Below, piece after piece: positions 42,918 through 51,656 of a DNA stretch of 64,000 nt. Position numbers and translations under genes: made by a program. The stretch lies in contig NZ_JAIQDG010000016.1 in NCBI RefSeq assembly GCF_020037125.1, forward strand, positions 173,845 through 237,844, read 5' to 3'. The notes below the pieces were generated by a model. That model made no database searches, was not told where the DNA came from, and worked only from the letters and a program-made list of their open reading frames with translations. Origin of the DNA: Myxococcus sp. RHSTA-1-4. GTDB lineage: Bacteria; Myxococcota; Myxococcia; Myxococcales; Myxococcaceae. Positions within the stretch are counted from its first letter, which is position 1; every line of letters starts with the position of its first letter.

Positions 42918-44024
42918 ATGCCCATCACTCGTCTGGAAATCGCGGGATACCGCTCGGTGCGAAGGCTCTCGCTGGAGCTGGGGCCGGTGAATGTCATCGT
43001 CGGGCCGAACGGCAGCGGCAAGACGAACCTGTACCGCGCGCTCTACCTGCTGGTGGCGGCGGCGGAGGGGCGGCTGGCGCGCACGCTCGCGGAGGAGGGC
43101 GGTACGCCCAGCGTGCTGTGGGCGGGCTCGCGCGAGGGGAAGAAGCCGGTGCGGCTGACGGTGGGCGTGGAGCTGGGGGAGCTCGCGTACGAGCTGAGCT
43201 GTGGCGCCGTCCCGCACGACCCGCATTCGCCGGTGCCGGACCCCTTCAAGCTGGACCCGGAGGTGAAGGAGGAGCACCTGTGGGCCTTCTCGGGAGGGCG
43301 CAAGGTGGTGCTGATGGAGCGCAAGGACCGCACGGCCTTCCTGCGGGACGCGGAGGGAACGCGGGTGTCGTTCCCCACGCAGCTCTGGAGCGCGGAGTCG
43401 GTGATGGACCAGCTCGCCGAGCCGCACCGCTTCCCGCGTCTGGCGGAGGTGCAGCGCACGCTGCGCGCGTGGCGCTTCTACCACCACTTCCGCACGGACC
43501 CGGACGCGCCCATGCGGCACCCGCAGGTGGGTGTGCGCACGCCGGTGCTGGCGCATGACGGGAGGGATTTGGCCGCGGCGCTGTTGACCATCCACGAGAT
43601 TGGCGACCGGCGCGCGCTGGAGCAGTGCCTGGACGAGGCCTTCCCGGGCTCGCAACTGGAGGTGCGCTCGCCGGAGGGGCGCTTCAGCGTGTACCTGCAC
43701 ATGCCGGGGCTGATGAGGCCCATGGCCGCGGCGGAGCTGTCGGACGGGACGTTGCGCTACCTGTGCCTGCTGGCGGCGCTGCTGAGCCCCCGGCCGCCGC
43801 CGTTCCTCGCGCTGAACGAGCCGGAGACGAGCCTGCACCCGGACCTGCTGGAGCCCCTGGGCCGGCTCATCACCCGCGCGGCGAAGCACAGCCAGGTCTG
43901 GGTGACGACGCACGCGGAAGCGCTGGCGCGCGCGGTGGCGGAGCGCTCACACTGCGAGCCGGTGCACCTGGTGAAGCACGGTGGCGCCACGGAGGTGGCG
44001 GAGGGCGGAGCGGGCGGGTCATGA
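42918..44024 (+). CDS. AAA ATPase of the RecF/OLD-like type
   Basis: 368 residues. The N-terminal Walker A, VGPNGSGKTNLYRAL, and the C-terminal segment AELSDGTLRYLCLLAALLSP (ABC-signature-like) with LALNEPETSLHPDLLEPLG (Walker B/D-loop region) mark the RecF/SMC-type ATPase fold. The sequence between is too short for a long coiled coil. TOPRIM is not present. Such ATPases often act on DNA ends or pair with nucleases, but none is encoded beside it. Its stop overlaps the pseudouridine synthase start by 4 bases. Confidence 0.8.
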   Translation: MPITRLEIAGYRSVRRLSLELGPVNVIVGPNGSGKTNLYRALYLLVAAAEGRLARTLAEEGGTPSVLWAGSREGKKPVRLTVGVELGELAYELSCGAVPHDPHSPVPDPFKLDPEVKEEHLWAFSGGRKVVLMERKDRTAFLRDAEGTRVSFPTQLWSAESVMDQLAEPHRFPRLAEVQRTLRAWRFYHHFRTDPDAPMRHPQVGVRTPVLAHDGRDLAAALLTIHEIGDRRALEQCLDEAFPGSQLEVRSPEGRFSVYLHMPGLMRPMAAAELSDGTLRYLCLLAALLSPRPPPFLALNEPETSLHPDLLEPLGRLITRAAKHSQVWVTTHAEALARAVAERSHCEPVHLVKHGGATEVAEGGAGGS

Positions 44025-44914
44025 CTCCTGGCATCTATCGAGTGCACAAGCCGGTGGGCCCCACGAGCTTCTCGGTGGTGCAGGCCTTCCTGGAGGAGAC
44101 GCGGGCGCGGCCGGGGAAGCGCGTGCCGGTGTGCCATGGCGGCACGCTGGACCCATTCGCCGAGGGGCTGCTGCTGGTGCTGGTGGGCGGAGCCACGCGC
44201 CTGTTCGAGCTGCTGCACGCCGTGCCCAAGACGTACGAGGCGGAGGTGGTGTGGGGCACGGAGACGGACACGGGAGACCTGCACGGCCGGCCGGTGCACC
44301 AGGGGGACGCGGCGGGGCTGACGCCCGAGGTGCTGGACGCGGCGCTCGCGCGCTTCGTGGGCTGGACGGAGCAGGTGCCGCCCGCGACGAGCGCGAAGAA
44401 GGTGGGCGGTGAGCCCGCCTACCGCAAGGCGCACCGGGGCGAGGTGGTGGAGCTGCCGCCGTCGCGCGTGTACCTGCACTCGGCGCGGTGGCTGTCACAC
44501 GCGCTGCCGCATTCGAGCCGGCTGCTGCTGACGTGCCGGGGCGGCTACTACGTGCGCTCGCTGGCGAGGGACGTGGGCCGGGTGCTGGGCTGTGGCGCGC
44601 ACCTGTCCGCGCTGCGGCGCACGGCGATTGGCCCCTGGGAGGACCCGGGCCCGGGACAGCGCGTGGGGGTGCATGGGCGCGAGCTGCTGCCCTGGTGCCG
44701 GTCGAGGCCGCTGACGGACGCGGAGGTGGGCGAGCTGCGGAATGGACGTTCCATTCCACCCGGCGGGGTGCGGCCCCCGGACTGGAGGCTGCCGCCGGGG
44801 TTTCCCGACCCCGAGGCCCCGGTGCGCGGCTTCCACCTGGGGAGGCTCACCTTCCTCCTGCGCGAGCGCGAGGGCGCGCTGTGGAGCGAGACGGAGCTGC
44901 GCGGCGGGCTGTGA
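44021..44914 (+). CDS. TruB-type pseudouridine synthase, short form
   Basis: 297 residues. Motifs match TruB: KPVGPTSFSVV, HGGTLDPFAEGL with the catalytic Asp44, YEAEVVWGTETDTGDLHG, and RGGYYVRSLARDVGRVLGCG followed by AHLSALRRTAIGPWE. TruB makes pseudouridine 55 in tRNA. This copy replaces the usual GHTGTLDP by CHGGTLDP. It sits outside the translation-factor operon where truB normally lies and shares a 4-base overlap with an ATPase gene. It may be a paralogue or may be the housekeeping copy. No PUA-type C-terminal domain is obvious. Confidence 0.85.
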   Translation: MTPGIYRVHKPVGPTSFSVVQAFLEETRARPGKRVPVCHGGTLDPFAEGLLLVLVGGATRLFELLHAVPKTYEAEVVWGTETDTGDLHGRPVHQGDAAGLTPEVLDAALARFVGWTEQVPPATSAKKVGGEPAYRKAHRGEVVELPPSRVYLHSARWLSHALPHSSRLLLTCRGGYYVRSLARDVGRVLGCGAHLSALRRTAIGPWEDPGPGQRVGVHGRELLPWCRSRPLTDAEVGELRNGRSIPPGGVRPPDWRLPPGFPDPEAPVRGFHLGRLTFLLREREGALWSETELRGGL

Positions 44915-44930
44915 CGGGGGACGGGGAGCT

Positions 44931-45001
44931 GGTGACTCCCGTCACCACCTCCCCGGGCCCGGTGATGACGGTTGTCACCGGTGGTGACTGTTGTCACCAC
45001 C
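44931..45001. repeat. Array of GTCACC/GGTGAC half-sites
   Basis: Half-sites lie at 44931-44936 (GGTGAC), 44941-44946 (GTCACC), 44974-44979 (GTCACC), 44983-44988 (GGTGAC) and 44993-44998 (GTCACC). The last two form a perfect 9-base inverted repeat (GGTGGTGAC / GTCACCACC, four-base loop). This could be an upstream activator-binding site, or a terminator for truB without a T-run. Confidence 0.55.
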
Positions 45002-45075
45002 CCCCGAGCCCGCTCCGTTCTCCCAACCCATTGAAAAGACTTGGAAGTGGAAGTGCGGCCACCGGCGCTGATGTG

Positions 45076-45092
45076 TGGCACGCTGCGCGCAA
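45076..45092 (+). promoter_or_regulatory. Sigma-54-like promoter (GG-N10-GC)
   Basis: TGGCACG at 45076-45082 and GC at 45089-45090 give the exact GG-N10-GC spacing of -24/-12 promoters. The TTGC half is only partly kept. It lies about 40 bases upstream of the repeat-protein ATG, and the GTCACC array lies about 100 bases further upstream. Confidence 0.4.
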
Positions 45093-45129
45093 TAGGCAGG
45101 GTCATCACGCTCCAACACGGAGACTCCAA

Positions 45130-46623
45130 ATGACCACCCGCCTTTCCGCCCACCTCGCCACCGCGTCCTTCCGCGTCACGACGACCACCACGAAGGTGGA
45201 AGTCCAGACCGCCCAGTCGGCCACCGAGCCCGCGCGCAACCCGCTCGCGGACACCCGCCACGGCATCACCGCGGGCGGCTGCTTCCCCCGGGATGACTTC
45301 TTCCCCCGGCCGCTTCCTGGCCGCTGCGGCACCCCGCCGTTCCCGACGACGCCGGGCGGCTGCTTCCCGCCCCCGACGAAGCCGGGCGGCTGGTCGCCGC
45401 TGGACCTGGGTGCGCTGGTGGAGCTGGGCAAGCTGGACCAGACGAAGGGCCCCATCGGCGCCGAGCAGCTCGCGGATGCCATCAAGAACGGCACGGCGGA
45501 CCTGGACGGCCAGGCGGCCGCGGGTGAGTTCCGCGCCTTCGCCGAGTGGGCGCAGAAGAACGCCGACCGCCTCACGCCCGAGGCGAAGCAGGTGATGGAC
45601 ATCTACGCGAAGTACGCGGCGAAGTCGCAGGCCGCCGGCCAGACGGGCATCCCCCAGGCCGAGCACGACAAGATGCTGGCGGAGATGGCCAAGGTCGGTG
45701 ACCAGGGCGCGAAGAAGGCGCTGGCCGGGCTGGACAAGCTGGCGGCTCCCATCTCCGGCCGCGACATGGCGCGCGCCATCGAGCGCGGCGCCCGCGACGC
45801 GGACGGCCAGACGAAGGCCGAGGTCGACGCCTTCAAGGACTGGGCGAAGAAGAACGGCGACAAGCTGTCTCCCGAGGCCAGGGAGGTGCTGGGCATCTTC
45901 GAGAAGCACGCGGGCAAGGCCACGGCGGACGGCGACAAGGACCTGTCCCGCGCCGAGTGGAAGGCGATGCTCAAGGAGTTCCGCGGCGTCGGTGACGTGA
46001 GCGCGAAGAAGGCGCTGGAGAAGCTGGACAAGGAGCAGGGCCCCGTCTCCGGCGAGGACCTGCTGCAGGCCATCCGCGAGGGCGTGGCCGACACGGACGG
46101 CCACTCCACCACCTCCGAGCTGCGCGAGTTCCAGCAGTGGGCGCGCGAGAACAAGGACCGCCTGACGCCCGAGGCGCGCAAGGTGCTGGCGACCTACGAG
46201 AAGTTCGCCAAGGCCGCGGGCCCGGCGGGCATGTCCCAGGCGAAGTTCGACGAGATGCTGAAGGAGGCGGGCCAGTTCAAGACGTTCCGTGACGACTCCA
46301 TGCGCACCGCGCTGGAGAAGCTGGACGTGAAGAACGGCCGCGTCTCGGCGAAGGACCTGACGGAGGCCATCAAGGCGGGTGCGGGGGACCACGACGGCCA
46401 GGCGGCGGGCGTGGAGTTCGCGGACCTCCAGAAGTGGGTGCGCGACAACTACAGCCGGCTGGGGCCGGATGCGCGCAAGGTGCTCGACATCTACGAGAAG
46501 TACGCCACCCGGGCCATGTCCCAGGGCCAGACGGGCATCAACAACGCGGACTTCCAGCGGATGCTGCGCGAGATGAGCCGGGTGGGGGAGCCGGTGCACC
46601 GCCCCACGCACCTGGTGGGGTGA
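45130..46623 (+). CDS. Protein of four ~98-residue helical repeats with DxDG motifs
   Basis: 497 residues, with GGAG ahead of the ATG. Residues 1-90 are Thr-, then Pro/Gly/Cys-rich (GGCFPRDDFFPRPLPGRC) with no signal peptide. Four repeats (about 95-189, 196-288, 294-383, 393-484) each have ALEKLDKxxGPVSxEDLxxA-like, DxDGQ and W-A-x-x-N-x-D-R-L-x-P-E-A-R elements. The DxDG loops (DLDG, DADG, DTDG, DHDG) recall EF-hand loops, but the acidic residue of position 1 is missing, so calcium binding is uncertain. I do not recognise the family. Confidence 0.8.
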   Translation: MTTRLSAHLATASFRVTTTTTKVEVQTAQSATEPARNPLADTRHGITAGGCFPRDDFFPRPLPGRCGTPPFPTTPGGCFPPPTKPGGWSPLDLGALVELGKLDQTKGPIGAEQLADAIKNGTADLDGQAAAGEFRAFAEWAQKNADRLTPEAKQVMDIYAKYAAKSQAAGQTGIPQAEHDKMLAEMAKVGDQGAKKALAGLDKLAAPISGRDMARAIERGARDADGQTKAEVDAFKDWAKKNGDKLSPEAREVLGIFEKHAGKATADGDKDLSRAEWKAMLKEFRGVGDVSAKKALEKLDKEQGPVSGEDLLQAIREGVADTDGHSTTSELREFQQWARENKDRLTPEARKVLATYEKFAKAAGPAGMSQAKFDEMLKEAGQFKTFRDDSMRTALEKLDVKNGRVSAKDLTEAIKAGAGDHDGQAAGVEFADLQKWVRDNYSRLGPDARKVLDIYEKYATRAMSQGQTGINNADFQRMLREMSRVGEPVHRPTHLVG

Positions 46624-46758
46624 GCTGAATTCCTGGCGGACTCACGTCGCGGGAGCCCGGCGGGGGCCGGGATGCGGGGGGCCGCACCTCCCGCGGCGTG
46701 AGCGAGCCGGGTGTTGTCCGGGGGCCTCTGCCGGGGGGGCAGGGGGCCAGAGGTGCCC

Positions 46759-46778
46759 GGGCTGTCGGGGGACGGCCC
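46759..46778 (+). terminator. Hairpin in the convergent spacer, weaker copy
   Basis: GGGCTGTC and GACGGCCC pair with one G-U and a GGGG loop. The flanks (GTCGGGGGACGGCCCGGGG) are near copies of those in the stronger hairpin 60 bases downstream. Confidence 0.4.
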
Positions 46779-46811
46779 GGGGACACTTCTCCCCGGCGGA
46801 ACAAGCGTGAG

Positions 46812-46855
46812 GCGCCTCGGACCGTTGGGGGACGGTCCGGGGCGCTTTCCTTCTT
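46812..46855 (+). terminator. Terminator in the convergent spacer, main copy
   Basis: GCGCC-TC-GGACCGT (46812-46825) pairs with ACGGTCC-GG-GGCGC (46832-46845), followed by TTTCCTTCTT. It ends the rightward repeat-protein transcript just before the transketolase stop codon at 46866. Confidence 0.65.
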
Positions 46856-46865
46856 CCGCGGCGGC

Positions 46866-48923
46866 CTACTTCTTCGCCTTCGCCAGCGTGTCCCTGGACA
46901 CCTGCACCACGTTGTCCACGGTGAAGCCGAACTTCTGCTGGAGCGCCTTGATGGGCGCGGACGCGCCGAAGCTGCGCATGGCGATGGCGTTGCCGCCGGA
47001 GCCCACCCAGCGGTCCCAGCCGAAGGCGGCGCCCTTCTCCACGGACACGCGGGCGGTGACGGACGGAGGCAGCACGCTGTCCTGGTACTCCTGGGGCTGC
47101 TGCTCGAACAGCTCCCACGAGGGCAGGCTCACCACGCGGGCCTTGATGCCCTCGGCCTTGAGCTTCTCGTAGGCCTCCAGGCACAGGTGCACCTCGCTAC
47201 CGGTGCCGATGAGCACCAGCTCCGGCTTGCCACCCTCCGCGTCCGCCAGCACGTAGCCGCCGCGCGCCACGCCCGAGGCCGCGCCGTACTTGCTGCGGTC
47301 CAGCGTGGGCACCGGCTGGCGGGTGAGCACGAGCACCACCGGGTGCTTGCGCTGCTCGCCAATCACACGCCACGACTCCACCACCTCGTTCGCGTCCGCC
47401 GGGCGCAGCACGATGATGCCCGGAATGGCGCGCAGCGAGGCGAGCTGCTCCACCGGCTGGTGCGTGGGGCCGTCCTCGCCCAGGCCGATGGAGTCGTGCG
47501 TGAAGATGTGCAGCGCCGGCAGCTCCATCAGCGCGGACAGGCGGATGGCGGGGCGCTCGTAGTCACTGAAGATGAGGAACGTGGCGCCATAGCCGCGCAG
47601 CTTGCTGAGGCACAGGCCGTTGACGATGGAGCCCATCGCATGCTCGCGCACGCCGAAGTGCACGTTGCGGCCGGAGTGCTCGCCCGGCTTCATGGGCTCC
47701 GAGCCGGTGATGTACGTCTTCGTGGACGGGTTGAGGTCCGCCGAGCCGCCCACCATCCACGGGTAGTGCTTCGCCACCGCGTTGAGCACCTTGCCGCTGG
47801 ACTCGCGGGTGGCCATGCCCTTGGCGTCGGCGGGGAACGTCGGCAGCTCCGAGTCCCAGCCCTTCGGCGGGTCTCTGCGCTGCATGCGCTCCAGCTCGTC
47901 GGCCAGCTCGGGGAACTGCTTGCGGTACTCGGCGAAGCGCTGCTCCCAGGCCTCGCGCAGTTGCTTGCCGCGGTGGCCCATGCGCTCCTGGAAGCGCTCG
48001 CGCACGCCGTCGGGGACGAGGAACTTCGCGTCCTCGGGCCAGCCGTAGTTGCGCTTGGCGCCCTTGATTTCCTCCTCGCCGAGCGGCTCGCCGTGGGCCT
48101 TCGAGGAGCCCTGGAGCTTGGGGGCGCCCCAGGCAATCTGCGTGGTGACGATGATGAGCGTGGGCTTGCCGCGCAGCGTCTTGAAGGTGCGCAGGGCCTC
48201 GCCCAGGGCGGCGAGGTCGTTGCCGTCGGCCACGCGGAGCACGCGCCAGCCGTAGCCCTCGAAGCGGCGGCCCACGTCCTCGGTGAAGGCCAGGTCGGTG
48301 CTGCCGTCGATGGAGATGTGGTTGCTGTCGTAAATCCAGCAGAGGTTGGGCAGCTGGAGGTGGCCGGCGACGGAGGCGGCCTCGGCGGCGACGCCCTCCA
48401 TCAGGTCGCCGTCACCGCAGATGGCGTAGACGTCGTAGCTGAACAGCTCGAAGCCGGGGCGGTTGAAGTGGCCGGCGAGCCAGCGGCTGGCCATGGCCAT
48501 GCCCACGCTGTTGGCGACACCCTGGCCCAGGGGGCCGGTGGTGGTCTCCACGCCGCTGGTCCACCGGTACTCCGGGTGGCCGGGGGTGGACGAGTCGAGC
48601 TGGCGGAACTTCTTGATGTCGTCGAGGGAGATGGTGGGCACGTCCTCGACGCGGTAGTCCCGGGTGACGCGCTTCACCCCGGCGAGGTGGAGCAGCGCGT
48701 ACAGCAGCATGGAGGCATGGCCGTTGGAGAGGATGAACCTGTCCCGGTCCGGCCAGATGGGGTTGGACGGGTCATAGCGCAGCTCCTGCTGCCAGAGCTG
48801 ATACGCCACGGGGGCCAGGGACATGGGCGCCCCCGGGTGGCCCGAGTGGGCCTGCTGTACCGCATCCATGGCCAGGGTGCGGATGGTGTTGATGCACAGC
48901 ACGTCCTGCTTGTCGGTCGTCAT
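46866..48923 (-). CDS. tkt: Transketolase
   Basis: 685 residues from ATG 48923, the normal size (about 660-690). Transketolase exchanges two-carbon units between sugar phosphates of the pentose phosphate pathway using thiamine diphosphate and Mg2+. Motifs are clear: AHSGHPGAPMSLAPV at the N-terminus, the ThDP-binding GDGDLMEGVAAEAASVAGHL with the following N-x-I/V diphosphate segment (SNHISIDG), and the C-terminal HFGVREHAMGSIVNG, SIGLGEDGPTHQPVEQLASL. Cytoplasmic. It is alone in its direction; GCGAGGACACC precedes the start. Confidence 0.95.
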   Translation of the reverse strand: MTTDKQDVLCINTIRTLAMDAVQQAHSGHPGAPMSLAPVAYQLWQQELRYDPSNPIWPDRDRFILSNGHASMLLYALLHLAGVKRVTRDYRVEDVPTISLDDIKKFRQLDSSTPGHPEYRWTSGVETTTGPLGQGVANSVGMAMASRWLAGHFNRPGFELFSYDVYAICGDGDLMEGVAAEAASVAGHLQLPNLCWIYDSNHISIDGSTDLAFTEDVGRRFEGYGWRVLRVADGNDLAALGEALRTFKTLRGKPTLIIVTTQIAWGAPKLQGSSKAHGEPLGEEEIKGAKRNYGWPEDAKFLVPDGVRERFQERMGHRGKQLREAWEQRFAEYRKQFPELADELERMQRRDPPKGWDSELPTFPADAKGMATRESSGKVLNAVAKHYPWMVGGSADLNPSTKTYITGSEPMKPGEHSGRNVHFGVREHAMGSIVNGLCLSKLRGYGATFLIFSDYERPAIRLSALMELPALHIFTHDSIGLGEDGPTHQPVEQLASLRAIPGIIVLRPADANEVVESWRVIGEQRKHPVVLVLTRQPVPTLDRSKYGAASGVARGGYVLADAEGGKPELVLIGTGSEVHLCLEAYEKLKAEGIKARVVSLPSWELFEQQPQEYQDSVLPPSVTARVSVEKGAAFGWDRWVGSGGNAIAMRSFGASAPIKALQQKFGFTVDNVVQVSRDTLAKAKK

Positions 48924-49090
48924 GGTGTCCTCGCGCTCCCGCTCGCGTGCGGCGCACCATGCCGTAACTGACGCCCGAGTGCCGCACCAAACGCGAGCCC
49001 CGCCCACCCGGCCGTCGGGCAGTCCACGGGGCGCGGGGAATTCCTGCCCCGCGGGGCAGGGGAATGGACCGCGAAGGGCCTACGGGCGCT

Positions 49091-50296
49091 TCACCGCCGT
49101 GCCGCCACGCCCTTCACGGTGCGTCCGCGCGTCAGGTGCGTCACCGCCTCGCCCAGGCCCTCCACGGTGAGGGGGAACATGGGGAAGACGCGGGCGATGA
49201 CGGAGATGGTGCCCGTGCGCCACGTGCCCATCGGCTCGGGGTTGAGCCAGACGTTGCGCTCGAAGTGCTGCGCGAGCTGCATCAGCCACGTCAGCCCTTC
49301 CAGCCCGTCCGCCTTGTAGTGCCCCTCCGCGTCGGTGCGGATGGACAGCTCGTACGGGGCCATGGAGGCGTCGCCCACCATGACCAGCTTGTGGTGCCGC
49401 CCCACCTGCGCGGTCAGCTCCGGAACCGTCATTCCGCCCGTGAGCTGCGGGGTGGCGTACAGCTTCCCGTACACGCAGTTGTGGAAGTAGAAGATGCGCA
49501 GTTCCTTGAAGTGCGTCGCGTGGCTCGCCGCGCTGAACAGGCGGCTCATCACCGCCGCGTACGGGTCCATGGAGCCGCCCACGTCCATGGCCAGCACCAC
49601 GCGCGTGTTGGGCCGGCGCGGCGGGCGCGTCACCACCTCCAGCTCGCCCGCGTTCCTCGCGGTGGCGGCGATGGACTCGTCCACGTCCAGCTCGTCCGGT
49701 GACCCGTCCCGGGCGAAGGCCCGCAGCTTGCGCAGCGCCACCGCCATCTGCCGCGTGTCCAGCACCAGGTCATCGCGGTAGCCCGCGTACCTGCGCGCGC
49801 CCGCCTGCATCAGCGCCATGCCCTGCCGGCCGCCCTTGCCGCCCACGCGGATGCCCTCGCGCGCGAAGCCCCCGTTGCCGAAGGGCGACGTGCCCCCCGT
49901 CCCCACCCACCGGTTGCCGCCGTCGTGGCGCTCCTTCTGCTCGCGCAGCCGCTCCTCGAGCATCCGGCGGATTTCCTCCGGGTCCAGCTGCTCCAGCAGC
50001 GCCAGCTCCTCCGGGGACAAATCGCGCCGCTCGCGGGCCTCCTCCAGCCAGGACAAGAGCTCCTGTGTCAGCTCCAGGCCCGCGGTCTCCACGCCCTTGA
50101 AGTGCGCGAGGAACGCCTGGTCGAACGTGTCGAGCTGCGTCTCCGAGTGGACCAGGAGCGCGCGCGCCACGTGGTAGAAGCCGTCCAGGCCGCTGTCGTG
50201 GAGCCCGGCTCGCAGCGCTCCCGCCAGCGCGAGCGCCTCCTGCGCGCCCACCTTCACCCCGCGCCGGCGCAGCTCGTAGAAGAATGGCAGGAACAT
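49091..50296 (-). CDS. VWA-domain (CoxE-like) protein, partner of MoxR ATPase
   Basis: 401 residues. A helical N-terminus (FFYELRRRGVKVGAQEALAL) precedes a linker rich in Gly and Arg. The VWA domain (from about residue 225) keeps the MIDAS pattern DVGGSMD in place of the usual DxSxS, with a later T and D. It ends in MTVPELTAQVGRHHKLVMVG and a GTISVIARVFPMFPLTVEGL segment. The MoxR ATPase gene lies 15 bases upstream in the same direction. MoxR-VWA pairs act as chaperones that insert metal cofactors or mature protein complexes; the client is unknown here. Confidence 0.87.
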   Translation of the reverse strand: MFLPFFYELRRRGVKVGAQEALALAGALRAGLHDSGLDGFYHVARALLVHSETQLDTFDQAFLAHFKGVETAGLELTQELLSWLEEARERRDLSPEELALLEQLDPEEIRRMLEERLREQKERHDGGNRWVGTGGTSPFGNGGFAREGIRVGGKGGRQGMALMQAGARRYAGYRDDLVLDTRQMAVALRKLRAFARDGSPDELDVDESIAATARNAGELEVVTRPPRRPNTRVVLAMDVGGSMDPYAAVMSRLFSAASHATHFKELRIFYFHNCVYGKLYATPQLTGGMTVPELTAQVGRHHKLVMVGDASMAPYELSIRTDAEGHYKADGLEGLTWLMQLAQHFERNVWLNPEPMGTWRTGTISVIARVFPMFPLTVEGLGEAVTHLTRGRTVKGVAARR

Positions 50297-50311
50297 GGCG
50301 CCCTCTCCTCG

Positions 50312-51160
50312 CTAGGCCCGGGGCCGCCGCCCGCGTCCGAAGGCCTCGGCCACGGACACCAGGTCCTGCTCCTTCTTCAGCAGGGCCCCGAGGAACGGCA
50401 GGCTCTCGTCCAGCTTCACGTCGGTGACGCCCTGGGACTTGAGCACGGCAATCCAGTCGATGAGCTCGCTGGTGGAGGGCCGCTTGCGCAGGCGGGTGAA
50501 GTTGCGCAGCTCGTAGAAGACCTTCAGCGCCTGCTCCGCCAGCGTGCCGTCCAGCCCGGGGTGGTGGACGGCGACGATGCGGCGCATGAGGTCCGCGTCG
50601 GGGAAGTCGATGAAGTGGAAGACGCAGCGGCGCAGGAAGGCGTCCGGCAGCTCCTTCTCGTTGTTGGACGTAATCACCACCACCGGGCGGTGCTTCGCCA
50701 CCACCTCGTCGCCCGTCTCGGTGACGCGGAAGCGCATCCGGTCCAGCTCGTGGAGCAAATCGTTGGGGAACTCCAGGTCCGCCTTGTCCACCTCGTCGAT
50801 GAGGAGCACCACGCGCTCGGGGGCGGAGAACGCCTCGCCCAGGGGGCCCTGGCGGATGTAGCGGCGGATGTCTCGCACGTCCCCGTCGCCGAAGCGCGAG
50901 TCATACAGGCGCTGCACGGTGTCGTAGACGTACAGGCCGTCCTGGGCGCGGGTGGTGCTCTTCACGTGCCAGGTGAGCAGCCGGTGGCCCAGCGACTGGG
51001 CAATGGCCTCGGCCAGCAGCGTCTTGCCCGTGCCGGGCTCGCCCTTCACGAGCAGGGGCCGCTGGAGCGTCAGCGCGCAGTTGACCGCGGCCTGGAGGCC
51101 CTCGTTGGTCAGGTAGGAATCGGTGCCTTTGAAGCGGACGGGGGTGGGAACCGGAGTCAT
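50312..51160 (-). CDS. MoxR-family AAA+ ATPase
   Basis: 282 residues. Walker A GEPGTGKTLLAEAIA (about residues 40-54), Walker B VVLLIDEVDKAD and sensor-1 VVVITSNNEKELPDAFLRRC are intact. Length and motifs fit the short MoxR subgroup. AAAAGGAG-like AAGGAG precedes the start. It is upstream of, and probably co-transcribed with, the VWA gene. It acts as an ATP-driven chaperone in the cytoplasm. Confidence 0.9.
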   Translation of the reverse strand: MTPVPTPVRFKGTDSYLTNEGLQAAVNCALTLQRPLLVKGEPGTGKTLLAEAIAQSLGHRLLTWHVKSTTRAQDGLYVYDTVQRLYDSRFGDGDVRDIRRYIRQGPLGEAFSAPERVVLLIDEVDKADLEFPNDLLHELDRMRFRVTETGDEVVAKHRPVVVITSNNEKELPDAFLRRCVFHFIDFPDADLMRRIVAVHHPGLDGTLAEQALKVFYELRNFTRLRKRPSTSELIDWIAVLKSQGVTDVKLDESLPFLGALLKKEQDLVSVAEAFGRGRRPRA

Positions 51161-51359
51161 GGCCCGTCTCCTTTAACATCCGCGGCCCCGTCGCGGGGGC
51201 CCTCTTCGAGGCCCGCCCTCCCCCCGCACCTGCCCTTCCGGGCACGTCAGACCGGACCCGTAGGCTCGTCCGTATCAAGGAAGCGGCCAGGCGGCGTTTC
51301 GTAAGAAAGCCCGCCCGGCCCGTTACTGGAGCAGGGCCGGTTTTCCTGGAGGCGTCGTC

Positions 51360-51527
51360 GTGGGTCATCCGTTCGTTCCGACACTGCTGGTGGTGTGGGC
51401 GCTCTCCCTGGCGTTGCGCGCCTGTGGTGTGACGTCCGCCACCCTGCCTCCCGAGCGTCAGGCGGTGCAGTCCGCGGACCCGGCGGCGGACACCGAGCCC
51501 GTCCCCGCGCCCCGCGCGCGTGGGTGA
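51360..51527 (+). CDS. Small protein, possible lipoprotein, 55 aa
   Basis: GTG at 51360 has GGAGG seven bases ahead. The translation has a signal-like N-terminus (VPTLLVVWALSLALRACG) followed by a hydrophilic Pro/Ala-rich tail. Cys22 has Arg at -2, so the lipobox is non-standard. The frame is short and G+C-rich, so chance cannot be excluded; the ribosome site is the main support. Confidence 0.4.
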   Translation: MGHPFVPTLLVVWALSLALRACGVTSATLPPERQAVQSADPAADTEPVPAPRARG

Positions 51528-51656
51528 GAACGTCTCTTCCGGCGGCTACGGCGTGACTCAGCGGGATGTATGACTTCGCCCGCTGGCCAACCGTTGAGGC
51601 TGGTTCTGTATGGATTTCACGCGCGGAGCCCGGGGTGACGTGTATTCTGCCCCGCG

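Noticed and set aside
42714..43913. Extension of the third LVIVD gene into a 953-residue frame
   Set aside because: A proper signal peptide and ribosome site mark the start at 42713. The extension lies antisense to the RecF-like ATPase gene.
44931..45001. CRISPR-like repeat array
   Set aside because: The repeats are 6-base half-sites with no regular spacers of CRISPR length and no cas genes.
46698..48971. 757-residue rightward frame opposite transketolase
   Set aside because: Antisense of a canonical transketolase; composition is shadow-like.
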